DNA of 64,000 bases, taken from positions 124,001 through 188,000 of the forward strand of contig NZ_JAHKQR010000016.1 of assembly GCF_018860805.1 (NCBI RefSeq), given 5' to 3'. The notes beneath the pieces were generated by a model that saw only the letters and a list, made by a program, of their open reading frames with translations, was not told the DNA's origin and did no database searches. Shown here piece after piece: positions 35,921 through 45,547 of the stretch. A program made the translations under genes and the position numbers. Origin of the DNA: Aestuariibacter sp. A3R04 (lineage in GTDB: Bacteria > Pseudomonadota > Gammaproteobacteria > Enterobacterales > Alteromonadaceae). How positions within the stretch are numbered: position 1 is the first letter of the stretch; the number at the start of each line of letters is the position of its first letter.

Positions 35921-37201
35921 TTATTCTTTCACTTCTATTTGCTGCACCTTACCCACTAAGAACAAATACGCACAACACCCGGTTAATGCCAGCACAGCGA
36001 TGAATAGCAATGCAGGTTTAAAATCGCCACCACTGACCAGCAACCCAATGATGAAAGGCACAACAACAGCCGACAACCCGGCAATAAAATTAAAGCAACC
36101 ACCTATCAAGCCTACGTGAGTTTTCGGTGCAATGAGGGACACAAATACCCACGCAATAGAAGCCAGTCCATTACCGAAAAACGCGATAGATAAGAATGCA
36201 ATAACCCAGAAAGTATCGTCAGTATAATTAGCCCCTACAATACTCATTGTGAGTAACATGCCGGTTATAACCGGTGCTTTTCGGGCGATGTCTTTCGAAA
36301 CACCCCGACGCGTGAGGTAATCAGAAGTAAAGCCTGATGCTAACACACCGACAAAAGCCGCTAAAAAAGGAATAGATGCAAGGAAACCTGACTTGATGAA
36401 ATCCAGCCCACGGTATTCCACAAGATAGGAGGGAAACCAAGTGAGGAAGAATATTAACGTGCCACCGAGGCAAAACTGCCCAATGTAAATACCCCAAAGC
36501 TTTTTGTGGCCGAACGCGAGTTTCAGGTTACTCATGTTCAACTGAATACGCTTGGCTGCTTTTGTTTCGGTGTCAGGCCGCACACCTTGCGTGATATGCG
36601 CCAACTCCTCAGCGTTTACGTTTTTATGATCTTGTGGGTCGCGATAGAACACGTACCAGATAGCAGCCCAAAGAATACCGATAATACCGGATACGATGAA
36701 TAGTCCGCGCCATCCCACCCACTCCTGAATGCCTACCAGTACGGGCATCAAAAACGCCAGACCGATAAACTGCCCTGAAGTGTACACCGCAATGGCCGAC
36801 GCGCGTTCGCTCTCAGGAAACCAAGATGTCACTATTTTATTGTTACAAGGATACGAAGGCGCTTCAAATACCCCAATGGCCATTCTGCAGCCAAGTAATG
36901 CTGCCAGTGAAGTAACAAACCCCTGTACCAGGGTAGCCAGCGACCAGGCAACCAGAATAAACGGGTACAGTACACGTGCTTTTACTACATCTACGGCAAT
37001 ACCGCCGGGTATTTGTAAGATAGAGTATGTCCAACCGAAGGCTGAAAAAACCAGACCCATTTGTACAGCTGAAAGAGAAAGCTCATCAGACATGGCAGAC
37101 GCTGCAACAGAAATGTTAGTGCGATCCATGTAGTTAATGACCACGCTGATAAAAATAAGTAGAAGGATGTTGTATCGCTTGTGGGTAGCTTTTGTTGTCA
37201 T
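35921..37201 (-). CDS. MFS transporter, anion:cation symporter type, DgoT-like (galactonate/hexuronate)
   Basis: A protein of 426 residues with 12 predicted helices. It follows E. coli DgoT closely in key places: INYMDRTNISVAA near the start, VFSAFGWTYSILQIPGG, and GVFEAPSYPCNNKIVTSWFPE followed by ERASAIAVYTSGQFIGLAFL. This family imports sugar acids with protons. It is 15 bp downstream of the DgoD-like dehydratase on the same strand, which supports uptake and dehydration of the same sugar acid, most likely D-galactonate or a close relative. Confidence 0.9.
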   Translation of the reverse strand: MTTKATHKRYNILLLIFISVVINYMDRTNISVAASAMSDELSLSAVQMGLVFSAFGWTYSILQIPGGIAVDVVKARVLYPFILVAWSLATLVQGFVTSLAALLGCRMAIGVFEAPSYPCNNKIVTSWFPESERASAIAVYTSGQFIGLAFLMPVLVGIQEWVGWRGLFIVSGIIGILWAAIWYVFYRDPQDHKNVNAEELAHITQGVRPDTETKAAKRIQLNMSNLKLAFGHKKLWGIYIGQFCLGGTLIFFLTWFPSYLVEYRGLDFIKSGFLASIPFLAAFVGVLASGFTSDYLTRRGVSKDIARKAPVITGMLLTMSIVGANYTDDTFWVIAFLSIAFFGNGLASIAWVFVSLIAPKTHVGLIGGCFNFIAGLSAVVVPFIIGLLVSGGDFKPALLFIAVLALTGCCAYLFLVGKVQQIEVKE

Positions 37202-37216
37202 TGTTGATTGTCCTTT

Positions 37217-38371
37217 TTACCAGTTAGTGTAAGAGCCATCGGGTTTGTGAAGTCTTGGCGGCTCCCAATAGGAAAACGACCGTGTTTTTACCAATGCTTC
37301 ATTCACGTCTATGCCCAAACCCGGCGTGTCACTTACCTTAAATACATTGCCTTCCACTTTCGGGCGATGGGTAAAGTAATTGTCGTAATCAGAAACATCG
37401 CCGTCGTAGGGTGTCAGCTCTAACCAGGATAAATTATTGATGGCTGCACAGAAGTGAATAGAGGCGGCAGCGCAAATAGGGCTAAGGGGGTTATGTGGCA
37501 TCATATCGATGTAATTCAGTTCACAGAGCGAAGCAATTTTCATGGCTTCGGTGAATCCACCGGCATTACAAATATCAATGCGACCAAACTGGGTAAGCCC
37601 CGAAGTCACGTAGGGCGCGAAATCCCACTTGCTCGTGAGTTCTTCACCAATGGCAAATGGTGTATCTATCATTGTGCGCAGTGCAGCATAAGCTGATGGA
37701 CATTCATCGCGGATGGGCTCTTCAATAAAATCAAGGGTGCCGGGTGGCATGCGTTTTATAAACGACACCGTTTCAGGCACGCTTAAGCGGTGATGGTAAT
37801 CAATACCCAGCACCACGTCTGGCCCTAGCACGCGCCGCGCTTCGGTTAAACATGCACTGGTTTGAACAATAGACTCACGAGGGTCAAAACACGTTCCCTG
37901 GCCAGGCTGGCCGTGCTCTCCGGTGGTAATGCGCAGTGCCTGCCAGCCTTGCGCTTTAAATGCCGATAGCTCATCGATAAGCGCTTCGCCCATGGGTTTG
38001 ATGCTGGTAATAAACAATGGAATAACGTCTCGTTGCTTCCCTCCCAACAGTTGGTATACAGGCACACCCAGAGATTTCGCCACCAAGTCGTGTAAAGCTA
38101 TGTCTACGGCAGCAATGGCAGCCGCGAGTACTCTGCCGCCTTCAAAATATTGCCCCCGGTACATTTGCTGCCAAATGGCGCCAATATTGGCCGGGTTCTG
38201 ACCAATCAGAAATTGCTTAAAGTGGTCGATGGCACCTGAAACTGCCAGTTCACGCCCAGACAAGCCCGACTCTCCCCACCCGTACACCCCGTTGTCCGCT
38301 TCCACTTTTACCAAACATACATTGCGAAAGCCCAACCAAAAACAGTAAGTTTCTATCTTAGATATTTTCAT
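37217..38371 (-). CDS. Enolase-superfamily sugar-acid dehydratase, galactonate dehydratase-like
   Basis: A protein of 384 residues of the mandelate racemase/galactonate dehydratase group. The catalytic set is complete: Asp and His in GIDYHHRL, Glu in FIEEPI, Glu in AIGEEL, and the acid/base His in MMPHNPLSP. The start (MKISKIETYCF) and end (TPGLGIDVNEALV ... DGSYTNW) match E. coli DgoD in layout. It would turn D-galactonate, or a related aldonate, into 2-keto-3-deoxygalactonate. It shares an operon with the DgoT-like transporter. The aldolase and kinase steps are not in this window. Confidence 0.88.
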   Translation of the reverse strand: MKISKIETYCFWLGFRNVCLVKVEADNGVYGWGESGLSGRELAVSGAIDHFKQFLIGQNPANIGAIWQQMYRGQYFEGGRVLAAAIAAVDIALHDLVAKSLGVPVYQLLGGKQRDVIPLFITSIKPMGEALIDELSAFKAQGWQALRITTGEHGQPGQGTCFDPRESIVQTSACLTEARRVLGPDVVLGIDYHHRLSVPETVSFIKRMPPGTLDFIEEPIRDECPSAYAALRTMIDTPFAIGEELTSKWDFAPYVTSGLTQFGRIDICNAGGFTEAMKIASLCELNYIDMMPHNPLSPICAAASIHFCAAINNLSWLELTPYDGDVSDYDNYFTHRPKVEGNVFKVSDTPGLGIDVNEALVKTRSFSYWEPPRLHKPDGSYTNW

Positions 38372-38403
38372 TTTAGTTACATTTTTTACTTTAGATTAAT
38401 CAG

Positions 38404-38434
38404 ATTATATGTAATCCTATTTAAATTGCATACA
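38404..38434. promoter_or_regulatory. Candidate GntR operator 2, between dehydratase and sulfatase genes
   Basis: ATTATATGTAATC, 8 nt, ATTGCATACA: the same two half-sites in the same order as at 32986-33017, with one base change and a one-base shorter spacer. It sits in the 91-bp divergent promoter region. Confidence 0.65.
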
Positions 38435-38462
38435 TTTAATTTGGATTAAAATTAAATCGGTG

Positions 38463-40244
38463 ATGAATATCATGATTAGAAAACAACTTACTCAACGCTT
38501 CTGTACCCTTTTATTACTGTGTTTTGCGTCGCTCGTTTCTGCAAAGCAACCCAATATCGTTATCATGCTTACCGACGATCAGGGTTATGGCGATATTGGC
38601 ATGCACAACAACCCTCACCTCAAAACGCCCAATATCGAGCGAATAGCCAAGCATGGGATGGAAATGAAACATTTCATTACCTATCCAAACTGCTCGGCTA
38701 CAAGAGCCGGGTTACTTACCGGCCGCTATCCCTATCGCACGGGTGTTACCGCCGTCACGCAAGTTGACCATTTCATGCGCGGTGACGAAGTGACTTTGGC
38801 GGAAGTGTTAGCGGAAAATGGCTATAAAACAGGTATATTTGGAAAATGGCATTTGGGAGACAACCACCCTATGCGGCCCACTGACCAGGGCTTTCAGGAA
38901 GCACTTGTTCATAAAGGCGGCGGTATTGGGCAGGCTGCGGGGCCAGCTGGTAACACCTACTTCGACCCTATTTTAGAACACAACAATGTTTCCAAGCCCT
39001 ATGATGGATACAGTGATGACATTTTCACTGAAGCGGCCATGGCATTCGTGGAAAACAATCAATCGTCGCCCTTCTTAGTTTATCTGGCTACTAATTTGCC
39101 CCACCTGCCTTTGCAAGTACCCGACGATCTAGCAAAACCATATCGCGACATGGGTTTGCATGAAGACAACGCACGGGTATATGGCATGATATCGAGTATC
39201 GATTACAACGTAGGTCGGGTTCTCGATAAACTCGATGCGCTCAACCTTACCGACGACACAATAGTCATTTTCATGTCAGACAATGGGCCACGACACCGAC
39301 GCACGAAAAACGACAGTATTCCTGGTCGTTGGACAGCAAACCTTAGAGGAACAAAAACCAGCGTATACGATGCAGGTATTCGCGTGCCTTTCTTCGTGCA
39401 ATGGCCGGGTAACATAGCTCCTGGTTCATCAACCGCGCAAATGGGTACCGTGATTGATTTGTTCCCTACGCTGCTTGATGCAGCAGGCGTCAAAAACACG
39501 TCTCCCGCACCAATAGATGGGCAAACACTATTACCTCTGTGGAAAAACGATGTGGACTCCCTCGAAGACAGAGATTTCTTCGTGCAAATGCACTACGGCC
39601 CGACGCCATTTAAATATATGCATTTTGCTGTCCGTACAAACCAATATAAATTAGTAAGTCCTCACGATTTTCCTCACGGTATTGTGCATCAACCAACCGA
39701 CCACGAATTATTTCACGTATTGAAGAATTTGGAGTTATACGATATTCGACACGATCCCAGTGAACGGGTAAATATTGCAAGCGAACACCCAGACATTGTC
39801 AACGCCATGTTGGAGCGCTATGAACAGTGGTTTGACGACGTTACCGAAGAGCGCGATGCAGCAGGCATTGAAAGAATTAGTATTGGTCACCCCGCGCAAC
39901 CTATAGTCAGCCTCTCTCGCTTCGACTGGGGTGGGCCAAGGGTTATTTCACGCTTCGATTACGGTGGTCCACGTGTGGTGGAAGACAATCAACTCGGACA
40001 CTGGCAGGTAAACACACATGCTGGCGTGTACGACATTCGTCTCGATCTTCCCGAGTTGCAATCAGATGGTGAAGCCCACCTTAAGTACGGCAACGTGCAT
40101 TTGACGCTACCAGTCAAGAAAGGACAGAAAACCGCTACATTTGAGCGTGTTGAGCTCCCACGAGGGCAAGGTAATCTGCACGCCTACATCAAAGCAGGCC
40201 GGTTACCTGTGGGCCCACTGTTTATGGAGGTAACCAAATTGTGA
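38463..40244 (+). CDS. Secreted sulfatase (S1 family), with C-terminal extension
   Basis: About 593 residues with an N-terminal signal (LLLLCFASLVSAKQPN). The metal start is NIVIMLTDDQGYGD. The formylglycine site is Cys77 in NCSATRAGLLTGRYPYRTG, followed by GIFGKWHLGD and MSDNGPR. It is an exported S1 sulfatase of the type that desulfates algal polysaccharides. The last 120 residues form an extra domain that begins with a short duplicated motif (RFDWGGPRV, RFDYGGPRV). ATG codons at 38463 and 38472 and a GTG at 38460 all compete as start. The next sulfatase overlaps its end. A maturase (anSME or FGE) is not in this window. Confidence 0.9.
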   Translation: MNIMIRKQLTQRFCTLLLLCFASLVSAKQPNIVIMLTDDQGYGDIGMHNNPHLKTPNIERIAKHGMEMKHFITYPNCSATRAGLLTGRYPYRTGVTAVTQVDHFMRGDEVTLAEVLAENGYKTGIFGKWHLGDNHPMRPTDQGFQEALVHKGGGIGQAAGPAGNTYFDPILEHNNVSKPYDGYSDDIFTEAAMAFVENNQSSPFLVYLATNLPHLPLQVPDDLAKPYRDMGLHEDNARVYGMISSIDYNVGRVLDKLDALNLTDDTIVIFMSDNGPRHRRTKNDSIPGRWTANLRGTKTSVYDAGIRVPFFVQWPGNIAPGSSTAQMGTVIDLFPTLLDAAGVKNTSPAPIDGQTLLPLWKNDVDSLEDRDFFVQMHYGPTPFKYMHFAVRTNQYKLVSPHDFPHGIVHQPTDHELFHVLKNLELYDIRHDPSERVNIASEHPDIVNAMLERYEQWFDDVTEERDAAGIERISIGHPAQPIVSLSRFDWGGPRVISRFDYGGPRVVEDNQLGHWQVNTHAGVYDIRLDLPELQSDGEAHLKYGNVHLTLPVKKGQKTATFERVELPRGQGNLHAYIKAGRLPVGPLFMEVTKL

Positions 40245-41776
40245 CCAACCTTTGTTTATCACGATGTTTAGCGCTGCTGACTTTTTTGGCTTTTGCTCAC
40301 ACGTCCCAAGCAACACCCAGTGAAGCAACTGTGCAAGAAGCGGAAAAACCCAACGTACTGATACTTATGTTTGACGACATGCGATTTGACAGCTTTTCGT
40401 ACCGAGGAGGTCCTGTACACACCCCTAATATCGATGCATTAGCGGCTGAATCGACCCGTTTCGACTATGCAATGAGTACCACAGGACTGTGTTCCCCTTC
40501 GCGAGCGGCATTTTTCACCGGTCGTTGGGGACACAAAACCGGCCTAGACGATAACGTTGAACTTTATCACTCCAGACAAACCGCTCTGTCGCCATCGGAA
40601 GGTGGATTACTTAAACGCGCCAGTGATAGTGGCTACTTCGTAGGTTATGTAGGAAAATGGCATTTGGGAGCACAGGGCCCGCGTTTACGCGGGGCGGATT
40701 TTGTCACCGGTAAGTCAGAAACTGACGCAGTCAAATACAAACCTCGTGTGCCTAGAGACAGAGAGCAGGGCATACTGCGTTACCAAGCTGGTCTGCTTGA
40801 TGAGAATGATGAAAAACATCAGTATTATCAAACCCTGCCAGGTACGTTCGACGACACCAAAGCGGCGGAGAAAATGCGCAATGGTCAACAGATGCTCCGT
40901 GAAGCTGCCCGGGACGGCCGTCCTTTATTCGGTGTTGTGAGCTTTAATCAGCCCCATCCGGCCTACAGGGTGCCAGAGCCCTATGCCAGTATGTTTGACC
41001 CTGACACTCTCACGTTGCCAAAAAACCACCTCGCCCCGCGTGTCAACAAACCCATGGCACAAGATGGTATTTGGTGGCCGTGGCACGATGTAAGCCATAT
41101 GACAGAAAAAGACTGGCGTCAGTCCAGGGCACACTATTACGGCGCCATCGCCATGGTCGACCGTATCGTCGGTGAACTGATAAGCACCGCAAAGGAAGTA
41201 GGCATTTACGAACAACTGCACATCGTTTTGCTGGGCGACCAGGGAAGTATGATTGGTGAGCATGGCTTATTTGACAAAGGGCCTTACGCCTATGACGAAC
41301 TCATGCGTATACCACTTCTCATCCGCAAACCCGGCGCAACACCTCGCGCTATAACCCGTCACGTCTCCATGATAGACGTTGCCCCTACACTAGCGGAATG
41401 GATGCAACTCGACAATGATGGAGACGTAGACGGAGAATCGTTAAACCCGCTTATCGAACAAGGTAATCGTGCCCGAAGTGACGCTGACGATCATGCCCTC
41501 TATGCCTATGAATGGTATAACGGCGCTTGGTTCGGAGTTCGCGCTATTCGCAACCATCAATACAAGTTTGTCTGGTATCCCAGCGATGAAATTGATGAGT
41601 TGTATGACCTTAAAGCAGATCCCTTTGAGCTTAACAACCTGGCGAACAACCCCGAATATCGCCACACAGCCATACAAATGCAAAACCTCATGGAGCGGGA
41701 ACTCGTCAGAATCCATGATCCAGCAGTAGAGAAATTAAGATTTCAAAAAAAGCGCTACTTACAACAACCAAAATAA
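40241..41776 (+). CDS. Secreted sulfatase (S1 family)
   Basis: A protein of 511 residues starting at a GTG that overlaps the previous stop (GTGA), with a signal peptide ending near AHTSQA. The metal pair is in VLILMFDDMRFDS, the formylglycine Cys84 in CSPSRAAFFTGRWGHKTG, then GYVGKWHLGAQGP and LLGDQGSMIGEHGLFDKG. The CxPxR form is the classic type I sulfatase signature, unlike the CxAxR of its neighbour. The two differ in length and sequence and so probably remove sulfate from different positions of one substrate. Co-transcribed with the first sulfatase. Confidence 0.92.
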   Translation: MTNLCLSRCLALLTFLAFAHTSQATPSEATVQEAEKPNVLILMFDDMRFDSFSYRGGPVHTPNIDALAAESTRFDYAMSTTGLCSPSRAAFFTGRWGHKTGLDDNVELYHSRQTALSPSEGGLLKRASDSGYFVGYVGKWHLGAQGPRLRGADFVTGKSETDAVKYKPRVPRDREQGILRYQAGLLDENDEKHQYYQTLPGTFDDTKAAEKMRNGQQMLREAARDGRPLFGVVSFNQPHPAYRVPEPYASMFDPDTLTLPKNHLAPRVNKPMAQDGIWWPWHDVSHMTEKDWRQSRAHYYGAIAMVDRIVGELISTAKEVGIYEQLHIVLLGDQGSMIGEHGLFDKGPYAYDELMRIPLLIRKPGATPRAITRHVSMIDVAPTLAEWMQLDNDGDVDGESLNPLIEQGNRARSDADDHALYAYEWYNGAWFGVRAIRNHQYKFVWYPSDEIDELYDLKADPFELNNLANNPEYRHTAIQMQNLMERELVRIHDPAVEKLRFQKKRYLQQPK

Positions 41777-41840
41777 GTTGGAGCGCGGACCCTCTCTACC
41801 CTTACAGACAATAAAAACACGGAGTATGCTCCTGGCCCGT

Positions 41841-41897
41841 GGTATATCGCCGCAAAAGGTGCGCCCGCGTTAGGCGCCACTTTTCCTGCGGTATACC
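41841..41897. repeat. Long imperfect hairpin in the 420-bp gap after the sulfatases
   Basis: A 57-nt inverted repeat: GGTATA/TATACC at the outside, then CCGCA/TGCGG, AAAAG/CTTTT and GCGCC/GGCGC around a CGCGTTA loop. It lies 64 bp after the second sulfatase. It has no clean T-tract, so it may be a terminator, an mRNA-stabilising stem or a small palindromic repeat. The rest of the gap (41777-42196) shows no gene. Confidence 0.6.
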
Positions 41898-42196
41898 CTT
41901 GGCCGCCATACCTGTGTGCTACTACTGTAGCGCTGATCAATGGAATCAATACATGCCATTAACTCAGCGTTACCGGTACTTTGTCAATCGCCATCAAATA
42001 CACTATTTCTTACCGTGAAATAGCCTTCCTCCAACGCGATAAATGTGACGGTAGGTTTTCAATTCGTAAAGCATTGAGGTCCAAATCTAGTTCCGTGTAT
42101 TCCTGTGCCGGAGACTCCAAGACTCCACCCCACGATGCCAGCCTGAGCCGCTACAGGAATCATTCTCAACATAGTTCAAAAAACAGTTGCCTTTAA

Positions 42197-42216
42197 TACT
42201 GTTTATTTATACAGTA
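42197..42216. promoter_or_regulatory. LexA (SOS) box upstream of yebG
   Basis: TACTGT-N8-ACAGTA, with the spacer TTATTTAT, is a near-perfect match to the enterobacterial LexA site CTGT-N8-ACAG. It ends 45 bp before the yebG ATG. The gene is therefore expected to be induced by DNA damage. Confidence 0.93.
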
Positions 42217-42261
42217 TTTGAGCATTCAGTAACAATTAAATTTTAAATCACGGAGATCACT

Positions 42262-42549
42262 ATGGCGATTACAGTGCAGTATGTTGTTACACACAAAGGG
42301 GCTGAAAAATTGGTGACTACAGATAAAAAAGAGGCCGATCAATACGATAAGATGCTCGATACGGCTGATAATCTGGCAGCCTACATCAACGCTAAGGGCA
42401 TTAAGCTGGAAGAAGATGTCATTGAAAGCTTGTCAGTGATGCTGGCGAAAAACAAAGACGCCGTTGCCAAACTGCTAAAAGGTACTGCGGCAGAAACACT
42501 GTTGGAAGCGGAATCAGCCGATGTTGTTAAACTACAGGCAAACAGCTAG
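42262..42549 (+). CDS. yebG: YebG family SOS-induced protein
   Basis: A protein of 95 residues that aligns along its length with E. coli YebG: MAITVQYVVTHKGAEK against the YebG start, and KKEADQYDKMLDTADNL in the middle, the most conserved part of the family. YebG is a small LexA-controlled protein whose molecular role is not settled. The LexA box 45 bp upstream supports the call. The start has a GGAG site. It is a single-gene transcript, with a hairpin after it. Confidence 0.95.
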   Translation: MAITVQYVVTHKGAEKLVTTDKKEADQYDKMLDTADNLAAYINAKGIKLEEDVIESLSVMLAKNKDAVAKLLKGTAAETLLEAESADVVKLQANS

Positions 42550-42580
42550 TTATTGCACCATGGGGCGGTGCGCTTAAGCT

Positions 42581-42603
42581 GGGGTAGTGCTACTCACCAC
42601 CCC
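42581..42603. terminator. Hairpin between yebG and the convergent chemoreceptor gene
   Basis: Nine-base arms GGGGTAGTG and CACCACCCC, one mismatch, 5-nt loop. It lies between convergent genes. No strong T-tract follows. Confidence 0.5.
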
Positions 42604-42637
42604 AACCGGGTTTGTGTTAAGCAAGTTTGACAATTGC

Positions 42638-44218
42638 TTAAAGCTCACTGCGCTTATTGGTGAAGCGGGTAATTACAGAGTGCACCTGGTTCACGGTATC
42701 GCGTAATCTCATGCTAGCAGTGAGCGAAGCTTCAGATGCTTGCTGCGTGTCTTTCGCACCATCGGCAATTTCGACAATTTGTTGGCTTATATGATCAGCC
42801 ACCGAGCTTTGCTCGTCGACAGCAGATGCCATTTCAACGGTTTGGTCTGCAATTACGCTCACCGCCGTATTGATTTCAGCCAGTGTTTTCCGGGTGTCTT
42901 CCACTATACGTGTGCCTTCTTCTGCTGAGGCCAATCCGTCGTTCGATACGCGTACTGCCCGTTCTGAGCGTTCAGCCAGCACATCAATAATATTGTGAAT
43001 TTTGTCGGTAGATTCCCGTGTTTTTGATGCCAGAGAACGCACTTCATCGGCGACCACGGCAAACCCACGCCCTTGCTCTCCAGCCCTGGCTGCTTCGATG
43101 GCTGCGTTTAATGCCAGTAAGTTGGTTTGGTCGGCAATGGTAGAAATTAGGCTGGCGGCTTCGCCAATGTCGTTAGTAGACTGCGCCAGTTCTTGAACAG
43201 TATTGGAAATTGATGCAACGGCTTCTTTTAGTGCGCGAATGGCAGAGAGCGCTTCATCGGCCTTTTCGTTTCCGGCTTCCACGTTTAGTGAGGCAGAACG
43301 GGCACTCTCAGCATTTTTTTCAACCCGATCTGCAACGCTTTGAATAGTGGTCGACATTTGATGGACAGCAGATGCAATCGCCTGCGTGGCCTGATTTTGC
43401 TGAAGTACCGCAGCACTGGTGATCTCCGCCTGCTCGTGGGTGGTATTAGCAACGTCGTTTAACCCATCAGCAGCATCTTCTATTCTGGCCAGCGCGGTAC
43501 GTGAACGGGCCAACTCACACCCCAGCACCAATTTCGCTCTGGAACGGTTGCCGTAATCGTCGAAGTAAGTCTGCGACACCACAGGGTTGGAAAAGCTATT
43601 AGGAGAAATTCTTAGCATGTCCTGCCATGAGGTTTTGGTTTTCGCTGCCATCCACAGCCCGCATACAGTAAAGGCTACCGCTGTTGATACAGCCGCTAAC
43701 GGGCTACCAAGTGTAGCAGCAAGCGCAGATGCTGGTATACCCAACACAAGCACAGGTAAATAATCTTTGATGTAATAGAGCGCCATCTCACCAGCAGAAG
43801 TACTCGACTTTCCTTCGCGTAAACGTTTATAGCGATGTTCTGCCCGTGCAATTTGTTCTTTACTTGCCGGCACCCTAACTGACTCATAACCAACGATCAG
43901 GCCCTTTTCAAACACTGGTGTCACGAATGCAGAAACCCAGTAATAATCACCGTTTTTACAGCGATTTTTTACCAGCCCCATCCAGATATTTCCCGCTTCC
44001 AGTGTTTTCCACATTTCGCGAAACACTCCAGGTGGCATATCAGGGTGACGAATGATGTTGTGGTTCTTTCCGATGAGTTCATCGTAATCATACCCGCTCA
44101 CCTCTTCAAACTGCTGGTTGCAGTGCGTAATCACACCCCGTTTGTCGGTGGAAGAAATAAGTCTGTAGTGATTCGGGATCTTGTATTGTGTTTGTGTAAC
44201 GGGCTGGTTATTACGCAT
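42638..44218 (-). CDS. PAS-domain methyl-accepting chemotaxis protein (Aer-like)
   Basis: A protein of 526 residues. The N-terminal PAS domain (about 15-130) has the Aer-type pattern [22 protein letters not shown] and KNGDYYWV, which in Aer holds FAD for oxygen/redox sensing. Two closely spaced hydrophobic segments (about 145-190) anchor it without a periplasmic sensor. The C-terminus is the MCP signalling hairpin with [23 protein letters not shown]. It would feed an energy-taxis signal to CheA. It stands alone on its strand, with 250 bp of gene-free DNA upstream. Confidence 0.9.
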   Translation of the reverse strand: MRNNQPVTQTQYKIPNHYRLISSTDKRGVITHCNQQFEEVSGYDYDELIGKNHNIIRHPDMPPGVFREMWKTLEAGNIWMGLVKNRCKNGDYYWVSAFVTPVFEKGLIVGYESVRVPASKEQIARAEHRYKRLREGKSSTSAGEMALYYIKDYLPVLVLGIPASALAATLGSPLAAVSTAVAFTVCGLWMAAKTKTSWQDMLRISPNSFSNPVVSQTYFDDYGNRSRAKLVLGCELARSRTALARIEDAADGLNDVANTTHEQAEITSAAVLQQNQATQAIASAVHQMSTTIQSVADRVEKNAESARSASLNVEAGNEKADEALSAIRALKEAVASISNTVQELAQSTNDIGEAASLISTIADQTNLLALNAAIEAARAGEQGRGFAVVADEVRSLASKTRESTDKIHNIIDVLAERSERAVRVSNDGLASAEEGTRIVEDTRKTLAEINTAVSVIADQTVEMASAVDEQSSVADHISQQIVEIADGAKDTQQASEASLTASMRLRDTVNQVHSVITRFTNKRSEL

Positions 44219-44469
44219 AAATTCTCTCGTACCTGTTAATATTCCTTACTTCATGACTGCGAACACAATGGAAGAAGGCCACTATAACCCTCGTACAATT
44301 ATATACTTTAGGTTAATTGATGTTTATTTATGCAATCATATACTGTATGGGTTGGGAAGACCGCGCCTATAATATAGCAAATTGACCGTTGTAAATTTAT
44401 AAATAGTTATACACGATTATAATTCACGCGAAAAATTGACGGACATCAATAAAAACAGCCGGGTGGACA

Positions 44470-45507
44470 CTACTGAATTGGAAAATTCAGTGTCACTGTC
44501 GTTCCTTGCCCGTCTTGACTATCGATTTGCAACCAGCCATTTTGTACTTCCATTAACGCTTGGGCCACCGACAGCCCCAAGCCCGTTCCTTCCCCAGGTG
44601 GTTTAGTGGTAAAAAACGGGGTGAATATAAGTGGCAAATGTTCCGCCTTGATACCGGAGCCGGTATCGTGAATAAACAACTTAACCAGCCCGGGTAAAAC
44701 GGCAAACTTCACACCAATGATACCCTTGGGTTTGCATGCATCTATAGCATTCTCAATAACTGCATCAAACACCTGTTTCACCTGTTTTTGATTCACCAAC
44801 ACTTCGGGCGCATCACTCAAAGAGGATACGTCGAGCGTCACACTTTCAGGGAGTGAACGAATACACTCTGCAGTGCAGTAGTCAACGAGTGCTTCCAGAG
44901 TAATGAAGTCTTTTTCGGTACCCACCGGAGAAGAGAATATCTGAATAGAAGAAACAATCTCGGCAATGCGGTTTACCCCCTCAAGAGAAGAGCGCTCGAT
45001 GTCCTCAAGCATTTCTCTTATATCTGACAACATGTATTTAAGTTCAATATCGAAGATCTGCCCGCTAAGCTCACTTTGCTGTCTACTAACGGTGTTTTTT
45101 ACTTCGTCCCAGGCATCAAATACGTCTTTGAGCATGTAGCCCTGAATTTCGCAATTGCTTTTAATAAAACCAATGGGATTATTTATTTCATGAGCAATAC
45201 CTGCGGCCAGTTGGCTAAGCAGAGTCATTCTATCCACCATGTTTGCATGCTGGTCTATAACTGGTTTTTCCGCGAGGGTGTCAGCCGTTTCCTGAGGGAG
45301 TTGTGCGAGCAGGTTGTGATAAATAGCACGGGTTTCACTTAGGGCCTTGCGCAGGTTCTGGTTGGCCAAATAGGCGTCGCGGGAATAGTTATTGAGCATA
45401 TCTTCAGCCGCCGTACGTGCCAGTTGCTCGCGGCTGAGTTTTCGTTGAAGCACCGCTATTTGATGCTTCAACTTTTCGATTTCTTCACTACTCACACTCT
45501 TCCCCAT
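44470..45507 (-). CDS. Cytoplasmic sensor histidine kinase
   Basis: A protein of 345 residues without membrane segments. An N-terminal coiled coil (about 1-65, starting SSEEIEKLKHQIAVLQRKLSRE) precedes the phosphorylation site AAGIAHEINNPIGFI. The ATPase part has HDTGSGIKAEHLPLIFTPFF and GTGLGLSVAQALM. The kinase resembles those that work with chemoreceptor-like partners. It follows the CZB chemoreceptor by 40 bp, so the two are probably co-transcribed. No response regulator is adjacent. Confidence 0.9.
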   Translation of the reverse strand: MGKSVSSEEIEKLKHQIAVLQRKLSREQLARTAAEDMLNNYSRDAYLANQNLRKALSETRAIYHNLLAQLPQETADTLAEKPVIDQHANMVDRMTLLSQLAAGIAHEINNPIGFIKSNCEIQGYMLKDVFDAWDEVKNTVSRQQSELSGQIFDIELKYMLSDIREMLEDIERSSLEGVNRIAEIVSSIQIFSSPVGTEKDFITLEALVDYCTAECIRSLPESVTLDVSSLSDAPEVLVNQKQVKQVFDAVIENAIDACKPKGIIGVKFAVLPGLVKLFIHDTGSGIKAEHLPLIFTPFFTTKPPGEGTGLGLSVAQALMEVQNGWLQIDSQDGQGTTVTLNFPIQ

Positions 45508-45547
45508 TCACCCGATCGAATGGCGACGACAAAAATGTGTGCACTCA

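Noticed and set aside
41981..42196. Open frame of 71 codons ending just before the LexA box.
   Set aside because: No ribosome site, no domain, and the residue pattern looks random; the region is better read as untranslated.
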